Below are positions 57,939 through 64,000 of a stretch of DNA of 64,000 bases, in pieces. A program made the translations under genes and the position numbers. The notes beneath the pieces are model-generated. The model made no database searches, was not told the origin of the DNA, and saw only the letters and a program-made list of their open reading frames with translations. The first letter of the stretch is position 1; every line of letters begins with the position of its first letter. Source of the stretch: an uncultured Pirellulaceae bacterium (GTDB taxonomy: Bacteria > Planctomycetota > Planctomycetia > Pirellulales > Pirellulaceae); NCBI GenBank assembly GCA_938083195.1, contig CALKCK010000001.1, positions 84,450-148,449 of the forward strand. The letters are read 5' to 3'.

Positions 57939-59501
57939 TTATTTCTGCCCGCGTCTACCATCGTTGAATCTTGAAACGCCGCGTCCATTGTTAAACATCA
58001 GACAAAAACGATCAATCTCAGATTTCTCGATCACGCTGTTAGCGTTGTAATCCATGTGTCCAATGTACATTGTTACTTTTCCCGGTGGCAATTCGTCGGT
58101 GGTTAAATTCCCGTCGCCGTTGGTGTCCATGTCGCGCACATTGGCAAACATTTCGTTGAGAAAAATCCCGGGACGCGTCCCAAGATTCGTGTTGGATCTC
58201 CCGTAAATGTGATATTCCTGAGTCACTTCAATGCAGAATGTCTCCGCATCATCGCAAACGGTATAAGTCAAAAAAGCGATTAGTGGCGCAGACTGATCCT
58301 TGAACGTGGCCTCAATCAAAAACTGTCGAGGGTCGACATCGGCGTCTTCTTTGACTTCTCCACTAGTTAGGGTTTGCTGCTCGACGATGACATTACCTTC
58401 TGTCTTGAGCTCTAGCTTTACCTTCCCAGCTCGATTGTTCCAGTGGACTTTATAAAGCGGATCAAGATAAACGCCAAAGTACAAATCACCTTTCCCAGTT
58501 TTAAATAACCTGGGCGTTCCCTCCACGCGGAGTTTTGCAAAAAAAGGATTATCATCGTCCGGCACGTGCTGAATATCTAAAGGCTTCATCCTGCCGGGTA
58601 GTTGAATTCGAGGCACGACTCCACTGGCAATTTTCCGCGACTCTGGAATAAATGCGGTCGGCAAATCTTCGACTTTAGTTATTTTGTCGACCTTCCCAAC
58701 CAGTTCTTCCAAATCAGATCGAAGCGATTGAGGGTTAGCCCAAAATCGTTTTCGGACGACTTTACCTTCCGGGTCTAAAATAAAACCACCGTTGGGCGCT
58801 CCTCCAAATGCGTTTTCAACCTTATGATCCATCGTGTCGCAAATCCAGGGAATCTCAGTTTGAAACCGCTCCTTGGCGTGAGCAATGTGCATCAAACGTT
58901 CCTCGATATCCAACGCCGAGACAAAATTATTAACCTCTGGGTGTTCAACGGCTTTGTAAACATAAAAAAACTGAACGCCTTTGTCGCGATAATCACGATA
59001 TACGGTCTCCAGACTGGAGACGTTACGAAGGAACGGCGGTCAGGTTAAACACCCAAAATTTAAAACCGTGTACTTTCCTTTAAGCGATGCAAAATCCAGC
59101 TCGTTGCCATCCTCATCAAAGGCAACGAGGTCACCGATGGGGTCACCGACCAATGGCTTTCGTTTTGAAAATTGAAGATTAAACTCATCGACAAACTCCA
59201 TTGGAGCTGGGGTCGCGTTGGCGATGATTTTTTTTACCGCGACGCGACGCCCGCCAAACTCTTCCGGTGATATCGAATTGTCTTGATCGGCATCCAGCCG
59301 CGTCACGAGCAGATCGAACTGCTTAAACGTCGGCAACTTAGCTTCTACGTAACTTTTAAACTCCAACAAAGACAATGACCCATTGGCGTCCGAGTCAGCC
59401 TCATTGAATCTCGCCAAAGCGACACCAGCCTCCTGGCCAATCGCACATGTTCCCCAAAAAAAGAGACCAACGGCAATGAGAAACTTCAAAGATTTGATCA
59501 T
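57939..59501 (-). CDS. Exported selenoprotein: iodothyronine-deiodinase-like redoxin flanked by EF-hands (TGA read as Sec)
   Basis: Read with TGA at 59040-59042 as selenocysteine, this is one 520-residue protein: signal peptide (residues 1-22); EF-hand loops at about 36-47 and 70-81; a deiodinase-like thioredoxin fold with TVLNFGCLTU (C151, Sec154) then PPFLRNV; YKAVEHP; an ICDTMDHKVENAFGG segment; and two more EF-hand-like loops at about 457-500. Vertebrate deiodinases read NFGSCTUPPF at the same place and VDTM later, so the Sec position fits exactly. A 6-bp stem and 5-nt loop lie 19-35 nt after the TGA. ATG at 59501 begins the signal peptide; the longer frame to 59552 lacks support. The substrate is unknown and need not be iodinated. 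It is in line with the downstream CotH gene. Confidence 0.9.
59005..59021 (-). promoter_or_regulatory. Bacterial SECIS hairpin candidate in the deiodinase-like gene
   Basis: On the mRNA: GUCUCC, loop AGUCU, GGAGAC. A perfect 6-bp stem with a 5-nt loop that contains the conserved G-U pair of bases. The loop begins 24 nt after the UGA (59040-59042). The stem can extend by ACG/CGU with a bulged C. Confidence 0.8.
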
Positions 59502-59823
59502 ACTACCGAACCTGGGAAGAAAATAGGAAGGAAGTTGACGGTCCATCGTCACTTCGCAAACCCCTTAGGGTACGCATCGGTGACTTCACTTCAAATTTGA
59601 ACCTTCCGTTTGAAAATTGTCAAATTCTTAAATGTAAACGTTCGTACAAACTACAGACCAAACTCATACAACCGCCTGAAATTGCCAGGTCCCAAAAAAA
59701 CGGTACTAAGCAGAATGCTGAGTCATTGCTTGTTGCATCCACCGAGGGACGTGCCGCCACAACGACCATGTTTCAGAAGCCGACAGCAACAGTGATGAAT
59801 TGCGACCTTAGGAAACCATAAGC

Positions 59824-60330
59824 CTAGTGCTTGGGCATCCCTTCAGAAGTCTGCTGAAGTCGTTTTCGAACCGTCAGTTCAATTCGATTGACACCCGGTT
59901 CTACCACGAACGCTAAACCAGAGGTCCGGTAATCGCCGTGCGCTTGGTCGATCAGGTGACCGTGATCATGATTAATTTGATCATTCAGTTTCTCGGTCAA
60001 ATAATTACCGGAAATTTGCAGGATGGCAATTTGCTGTTCACCTGCCACGGCTCCGTCACTTTCGCTGTACGTACCAACAGTAAAAGTTCCATCACGGTTG
60101 ATTTTCCCGCGAGCATTAAGCTTGTGTTCGGCGCTGTAAAACTCGATATTCCCAAACATGAGCGGAGAGCCGTCCTCAAACTGAACAATGCCCTCGATAG
60201 TATGAGTTGGCACCTGATTAGAACCGCATCCGAGAGTCTGACTAAGCCCAACGAAACATAGGACCGCCAGCCAATTAAATTTGAGAAGCGCAGGAACTTC
60301 TTTGTCTTGAAAAAATACCAATTGATCCAA
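59824..60330 (-). CDS. Carboxypeptidase-regulatory-like (transthyretin-type) lipoprotein
   Basis: A 168-residue protein with lipobox SQTLGC (C35). The mature part reads IEGIVQFEDGSPLMFGNIEFYSAE, then GKINRDGTFTVGTY and GVNRIELTVRK, the pattern of planctomycete lipoproteins with a carboxypeptidase-regulatory/transthyretin-like fold. The start codon is weak: the frame begins at a TTG at 60330 with poor spacing from an AGG, and other starts are possible. It follows the DUF1559 gene with 17 bp between, a standard planctomycete pairing. Confidence 0.82.
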   Translation of the reverse strand: MDQLVFFQDKEVPALLKFNWLAVLCFVGLSQTLGCGSNQVPTHTIEGIVQFEDGSPLMFGNIEFYSAEHKLNARGKINRDGTFTVGTYSESDGAVAGEQQIAILQISGNYLTEKLNDQINHDHGHLIDQAHGDYRTSGLAFVVEPGVNRIELTVRKRLQQTSEGMPKH

Positions 60331-60347
60331 CCTAATTGTATTCCGAG

Positions 60348-61346
60348 TTACTCGATTGAAACCACGCCACCGTCGCGCCGATTACACATATTTCCGAGGC
60401 TGACCGTATCAATATCGTTAGCTATCGATCGAGTACTGCCATCGGCAAAAACAAAGTTACAAACGCCTGGGTGCCAACCGCCGAACCCGAGCACTGAGGA
60501 TTCCGATTGCTGTCTGCTGGGTAAAATTGGCACGCCTGGGCCACCAATTCTGGTGAACGCGGCTAAATCTTCGCCATTAAATATTGGCCCGTTATATGGA
60601 ATTTGATTTAGGTTCTCAGGCGTGACATGCAGCTCACCCGCGAGGGCGGTGTTGCTTGAACCATCGGTAATGCTTCCGTAATTAATTCGATCTATCCAAT
60701 TTAGTTGTCCGCTTGAATCCTCTTTGGCTTGAGACGAGATCAAAACGCCTGTGCCATTGCCGCCGTAATAGTAGTCATCAGCTGAACCCGTTGAGCCCGG
60801 TGACAGATCGCCGTGGTTACCGGCAAAATCCCCAGTCGCGCCACCGACGATTTTTATGGACGCCCAACCTCCACATCCACAGGGCGCTGTCACATACCAT
60901 TCCTTCACTTCGGTTGGGACAATCGCATCCGTCACGGAGTGACGACTTGGACATAGAAAAATGTCTAGAACTTGGTCGGTCGCGGTTATGTCTTGATTTT
61001 CGTATGACTCCGACAGATCCCATTTTTCATAGAAAGCACGCTGCTCAATAAACGGAAGAATTCGAACGAGCCATGATGGTTGATCCCCCCCTTTGTCGAA
61101 CGGGGCCTGTGCGTTCTTTTTGGGATATAGTCGCGCCGGTGGGAAAGCACCGTTGACATCGTGGAACATCGTCGTAGCAAGACCTATTTGCCTCAACTTG
61201 TTCATACACTGAGTTCGGCGAGCTGCCTCTCGTACGCTTTGCGCGGCCGGCAAGAGCATACCAATCAGTACACCAATGATGGCAATTACTACTAATAATT
61301 CGACGAGTGTAAACGCCGCACGGAATCGCTTGGTCTTGTACATCAT
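60348..61346 (-). CDS. DUF1559 prepilin-like protein
   Basis: A 332-residue protein with a type IV prepilin-type N-terminus (AFTLVELLVVIAIIGVLIGMLLPA) near residue 10 and the DUF1559 body (QCMNKLRQIGLATTMFHDVNGAFPP). The C-terminal H-X9-DG motif is WHPGVCNFVFADGS. DUF1559 proteins are hugely expanded in planctomycetes and are thought to be surface or pseudopilus-like. The open frame extends to 61397; ATG codons at 61346 and 61343 match the usual short leader before the prepilin signal. Confidence 0.93.
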   Translation of the reverse strand: MMYKTKRFRAAFTLVELLVVIAIIGVLIGMLLPAAQSVREAARRTQCMNKLRQIGLATTMFHDVNGAFPPARLYPKKNAQAPFDKGGDQPSWLVRILPFIEQRAFYEKWDLSESYENQDITATDQVLDIFLCPSRHSVTDAIVPTEVKEWYVTAPCGCGGWASIKIVGGATGDFAGNHGDLSPGSTGSADDYYYGGNGTGVLISSQAKEDSSGQLNWIDRINYGSITDGSSNTALAGELHVTPENLNQIPYNGPIFNGEDLAAFTRIGGPGVPILPSRQQSESSVLGFGGWHPGVCNFVFADGSTRSIANDIDTVSLGNMCNRRDGGVVSIE

Positions 61347-61930
61347 GAATTCAACAGATTCGAGGGGGAGTCGTATAAAAGCCTGCGCATCTTCCACAGA
61401 TTAAACTTAGCACGTTTTTTTCGACACGATTGTTCTCAAACCAATTCTTAAGGAATCTTAACAAATACTACAAGGCAACTCCGCAATCCACCCCCCAAGG
61501 GAGGTATTGAAATGTCGTTTATTGAACGATTGAGGCTCCGATCTCTGCAAACCGCAATAGCATTACCACCCGCTCGAATAGACCAATTCGAAAAACGCGC
61601 CTGCTCCGAATTCGCCACCTGACTTGAAACCGACTCGAGCCAATAAAATCGATTCGCAGCAAATCTCCGAAAAGGCCCTAACCTTCAATCGAAACTCGCT
61701 GGCGTTTCGCCCGATTAGGTCGCAACCCTAGTTACAGCAAAACCATATTTTTGTGAGGATCTTCCAAGGCCAGATAACGATGCCAAGCCCGTGCAAACTG
61801 ATGAGTGTCCAGCACCAAATCAAATCACTTGCCCTTTCAATTCGATTGGCTTAGCTTAGAACTAGTACCCAAAAATCCCCCGTTCCAAGCGATAAAACAT
61901 TCTAGCTTTTAACCTTGCCCGTCCTTTCTC
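61347..61930. other. 584-bp intergenic region with one small candidate ORF
   Basis: Between DUF1559 and the gene at 61931. Apart from the small frame at 61512-61622 I see no supported gene, and no clear promoter or terminator. Confidence 0.4.
61512..61622 (+). CDS. Possible 36-residue peptide
   Basis: ATG at 61512 has GGAGG at 61500-61504 with 7-nt spacing, one of the best ribosome sites in the window. The frame is short, basic at its N-terminus (IERLRLRSLQ) and closed by TGA. No family is recognised. It could be a leader peptide or a chance frame. Confidence 0.3.
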   Translation: MSFIERLRLRSLQTAIALPPARIDQFEKRACSEFAT

Positions 61931-62332
61931 ATGCCACGATCTCTCAAATACATCGAGCGTTGTACCGGCGCATCCTATAGCGGGGACGCCTGCATTGGCT
62001 TCGTGGAAACCTCGAAAAGCGGACGGACGGTCTACTTCAATGGCAGGGCGTATGCCCGAGCGACTGGCGGTGGCATTTCTGGTAATCACTTCGACGTTGA
62101 AACCGGTGAAGAGCATTGGATTTCTGGAGTCAAAAGACGCGGATCTAATCGCCATTGGGCCGGTTCGGGTCGCATCCAGATCGAATCCGTTGCCGTCGAG
62201 GCCTATCTCCAACACACAGGGCAGGACGAAATCAATCCACTGGTTCTGACGATTGTCGATCCATTTTTGGAAACAGACCGAGAGCGTATTCGGGATTACC
62301 TGAATGAGTCTACCTACGAAGACAATCCCTAA
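61931..62332 (+). CDS. Conserved short protein of unknown function
   Basis: A 133-residue protein: KYIERCTGASYSGDACIGFVETSKSGRTVYFNGRA then GGGISGNHFDVETGEEHWISGVKRRGSNRHWAGSGRI. I recall proteins of this pattern as widespread and mis-named in some genomes, but I assign no function. There is no signal peptide. It is rich in glycine and aromatic residues in a beta-strand-like pattern. No strong ribosome site precedes the ATG. It lies 294 bp upstream of the Sec-rhodanese on the same strand. Confidence 0.75.
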   Translation: MPRSLKYIERCTGASYSGDACIGFVETSKSGRTVYFNGRAYARATGGGISGNHFDVETGEEHWISGVKRRGSNRHWAGSGRIQIESVAVEAYLQHTGQDEINPLVLTIVDPFLETDRERIRDYLNESTYEDNP

Positions 62333-62510
62333 CGACTCAATGCGGGTGAAGTTCGTAATCGCCTCTTAATTGATAAAGTCGGCATTCAGCCCGACTGGAT
62401 AATCGCAACTGCCCTATCATTGCCTCTACTAAATTGGCGTCACCAGAAATTTAGATTCCAGGTTCCTCACACTTCACCGTTGATTCGAAGCAAGGCATTG
62501 CGTTCCGCCA

Positions 62511-62545
62511 AACCGTTGTGCGTTCCTTTGACAAAAGGAACGGTT
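62511..62545. repeat. Overlapping inverted repeats upstream of the Sec-rhodanese
   Basis: CGTTCCTTT (62521-62529) and AAAGGAACG (62534-62542) form a 9-bp hairpin with loop GACA. AACCGTT (62511-62517) and AACGGTT (62539-62545) can pair instead, sharing the right arm. No T run follows on the plus strand. Confidence 0.5.
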
Positions 62546-62626
62546 CAAACGCCCGAAGTTTCGCGAACCCCAATGCTTTGCTACAATTCGGGCGAGAACT
62601 AACCGTTTTTTATCAAGGAAACATCA

Positions 62627-63061
62627 ATGAAGATCATGAGATACCGCGAGCTGCTTTTGCTGATGCTCGTGTTGGCTATGTTCGGCTGCCAGCCATCCAA
62701 GCCTCCCGTCGCCACGACGCCTGACGGAACGGAGCCCAGCAAAACTCAACCCGCCAACGAAGATATCGCGAACCAAGGTGACTCTCCCGCGGCGGCTTCA
62801 AAAGAATTCCTTATCGACGTGCGCTCTCAGGAAGAGTGGGATTCAGGTCATTTGAACGACGCAGTCTGGATTCCACACACAGAGATTTCGGAACGCATTG
62901 CCGAAGTAACCCAAGACAAGTCCGCTAAATTGGTTCTGTACTGACGAGCCGGTGGTCGCGCAGGTAGCGCGAAAGAAGCCTTAGAAAAAATGGGCTACAC
63001 GAATGTCGAAAACGGAGGCGGAATGGACGACCTGAAAAAACGGTATCCAGATGAGGATTGA
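62627..63061 (+). CDS. Selenocysteine-containing rhodanese lipoprotein (TGA read as Sec)
   Basis: Read with TGA at 62942-62944 as selenocysteine, this is a 144-residue protein: signal with lipobox-like AMFGC (C21), a short linker, then a single rhodanese domain (KEFLIDVRSQEEWDSGHLNDAVWIPH, then LVLYU, RAGGRAGSAKEALEKMGYTNVENGGG). Rhodaneses have a catalytic cysteine at exactly the Sec106 position (YCRSGxRA pattern). Without readthrough the frame would stop just before the catalytic residue. A SECIS-like hairpin lies directly after. ATG at 62627 has AAGGA with 6-nt spacing; a possible -10 TACAAT is at 62582-62587 with a weak -35. A strong bidirectional terminator lies 150 nt after the gene. 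Sulfur or selenium transfer outside the cytoplasm is inferred. Confidence 0.9.
62956..62972 (+). promoter_or_regulatory. Bacterial SECIS hairpin candidate in the rhodanese gene
   Basis: UCGCGC, loop AGGUA, GCGCGA: a perfect 6-bp stem with a loop starting AGGU, as in the E. coli formate dehydrogenase SECIS (AGGUCU). The loop begins 17 nt after the UGA (62942-62944), the same distance as in E. coli fdhF as I recall it. Confidence 0.85.
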
Positions 63062-63210
63062 AGGATTTATAACGTTTTAATCTGAAGCCATGGCCGCGTG
63101 GACCGAACCTTGGTCGCCTAGCCGAAGATGCTGCATTCGCAGTTCGAGCCTGAGCGTTCTATTGCGCGGAAACCCTTTTCGTAATCGAGCAATGAATTAA
63201 CGCATAACGA

Positions 63211-63249
63211 AAAAACCCTGTCGCAATCGAATGCTGCGACAGGGTTTTT
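63211..63249. terminator. Strong bidirectional rho-independent terminator
   Basis: A perfect 15-bp stem AAAAACCCTGTCGCA / TGCGACAGGGTTTTT with a 9-nt loop, T-rich on both strands. It follows the tRNA-like fragment on the minus strand and lies 150 nt after the Sec-rhodanese stop on the plus strand. Confidence 0.9.
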
Positions 63250-63253
63250 AAGT

Positions 63254-63275
63254 AGCGGTGGAGGGATTCGAAGTG
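63254..63275 (-). other. Possible tRNA 3'-end remnant
   Basis: The minus strand reads TTCGAATCCCTCCACCGCTA, like a T-loop, T-stem 3' strand and acceptor of a tRNA, directly followed by the terminator. The 5' strand of the T-stem is not complementary (CACAC) and no tRNA 5' part is found upstream, so this is not an intact tRNA. Confidence 0.35.
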
Positions 63276-63697
63276 TGTGTGAGTTTTCGAGGAAAAACGT
63301 ACGTTCTTGCAATGGCTGGGGACTCACGGGTGATAAAACAACCCCGACTCTACTGATCTTCAAGGCCGAAACCAACGCGACAGGCCTCGCTCTGAGCACC
63401 AATCAAAGCTCTGAATGCCTTAGCGTACGTCCCCGATTTATTTAATGTATTCTCCGGATCGCTTCACTTAACGAACGTTCAACGTAATACGCCGACTAGT
63501 AAAATTATTGACTACACCGCCAAATCGGTTTGCTTCAATAAGTTAGCTTCTAGTTCCTCATTAAACAAAATTTAGACGGAGCGTACTAATCTTCCAACTA
63601 CGCGATGCGAGATTGAACACTATTACACGGGCAACGAGACTTCAGTCGAGAACTATTCGAAAACGTTTTCTAAAGCTGTGTTACGGTAAAATACTGG

Positions 63698-64000
63698 CTA
63701 AACAGGAACGTTAAAAACCAAAATTAAAAATAATACAGCAACAATTAAAATAATTAGACAGCCAATGTTCCCTAAATTCTCTGACTTGCGGCGTCGGATC
63801 CGCTTCAATACAGTTTCGCGAGATTTAAGCACACCAAGCCTTTGGCTTCGGTCATCCCCGCCGATAAAAATGGCATGGTCAATTTTAATTAGCAAATCTT
63901 TTAAATGCTGAAGGCCTCGATATGGATCGTCATAAGCTAACTGAATTTCCTTCAATAAATCGTTGTACTTTTTGAGTCTTTCTGAAGTCTCTTCAATAAA
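63698..64000 (-). CDS. Coiled-coil protein with C-terminal membrane anchor, 5' end beyond window edge
   Basis: The frame stays open to the right edge, so the start is outside the window. The visible 100 residues form a charged helical stretch (FIEETSERLKKYNDLLKEIQLAY) and a single hydrophobic segment at the very C-terminus (IGCLIILIVAVLFLILVFNV). It is a tail-anchored protein of unknown function. An internal TTG at 63955 is not a credible start. Confidence 0.7.
   Translation of the reverse strand, partial: FIEETSERLKKYNDLLKEIQLAYDDPYRGLQHLKDLLIKIDHAIFIGGDDRSQRLGVLKSRETVLKRIRRRKSENLGNIGCLIILIVAVLFLILVFNVPV

Larger units (their letters stand above)
63062..63697. other. 636-bp intergenic region with a terminator and a tRNA 3'-end-like fragment
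   Basis: No supported gene; a 94-codon frame on the minus strand (63118-63402) overlaps the terminator and is probably spurious. The two recognisable items are listed separately. Confidence 0.45.

Noticed and set aside
59040..59042. TGA as a nonsense mutation making the deiodinase-like gene a pseudogene
   Set aside because: The codon falls exactly on the family's catalytic Sec position, both halves stay open and conserved in pattern, and a perfect hairpin follows.
62942..62944. TGA as the true end of a 105-residue truncated rhodanese
   Set aside because: Truncation would remove the catalytic residue, while the downstream codons continue the domain, and a SECIS-like hairpin is present at classical spacing.
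63118..63402. 94-codon minus-strand frame
   Set aside because: It overlaps the terminator and the tRNA-like fragment and has no recognisable domain.

Overview
The window looks like the chromosome of a planctomycete, most likely of the Pirellulaceae type with a moderate to low GC content. The markers are a DUF1559 prepilin-like protein beside a carboxypeptidase-regulatory lipoprotein, a tetrahydromethanopterin C1 gene pair (mch plus an ATP-grasp ligase), a PEP-CTERM protein with HAF repeats, a planctomycete-style CotH/lamin-tail protein, an OleC-type beta-lactone synthetase, a Minf_1886-family protein and many secreted proteins of unknown role. I see no insertion sequence, prophage, CRISPR array, rRNA or intact tRNA. 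Genes are dense and lie on both strands, mostly minus.

Layout. 1-6.4 kb: an edge-cut site-2 protease, selB (selenocysteine elongation factor), proC, an unknown protein, EfpL (YeiP-type EF-P paralogue), a membrane-anchored unknown and a coiled-coil zinc-ribbon protein. 6.5-10.6 kb: dnaG and rpoD. 11-14.8 kb: one giant M14 carboxypeptidase plus S9 prolyl-peptidase fusion. 15-22 kb: DUF423, an EboE-like TIM barrel, a D-2-hydroxyacid dehydrogenase coupled to a small membrane protein, Minf_1886, a PSP1/RicT protein and a TPR/SEC-C protein. 22-28.4 kb: OleC, ATP-grasp plus Mch, a DusB-type dihydrouridine synthase, a lone LigD-type phosphoesterase domain and a TrkA-C membrane protein. 28.5-36.9 kb: a DEAD-box helicase with repeat tails, then three exported proteins (solute-binding lipoprotein, unknown, glycosidase-like). 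37-44.7 kb: RpiB, a YrdC-phosphatase fusion, an NHL lipoprotein, a ROK kinase and an overlapping ppx-ppk1 pair. 44.8-57.9 kb: a PpiD/SurA-like protein, topoisomerase III, a beta-barrel-like protein, a thioredoxin-fold protein, DUF5658, the PEP-CTERM protein with a sigma-54-like promoter, and the CotH protein. 57.9-64 kb: two selenoprotein genes with the DUF1559/lipoprotein pair between them, a short conserved unknown and an edge-cut coiled-coil protein.

The most notable result is a pair of genes that ordinary gene calling would break at an in-frame TGA. One (57939-59501, minus) encodes an exported iodothyronine-deiodinase-like protein flanked by EF-hands, with TGA exactly at the catalytic Sec position (CLTU-PPF). 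The other (62627-63061, plus) encodes a rhodanese lipoprotein with TGA in place of the catalytic cysteine (LYU-RAGGRAG). In both, a perfect 6-bp stem with a 5-nt loop starting AG lies just downstream of the TGA, as expected of a bacterial SECIS. In the rhodanese the loop starts AGGU and begins 17 nt after the UGA. selB in the same window supplies the decoding factor. Both proteins carry export signals, so the organism appears to place selenocysteine redox chemistry outside the cytoplasm.
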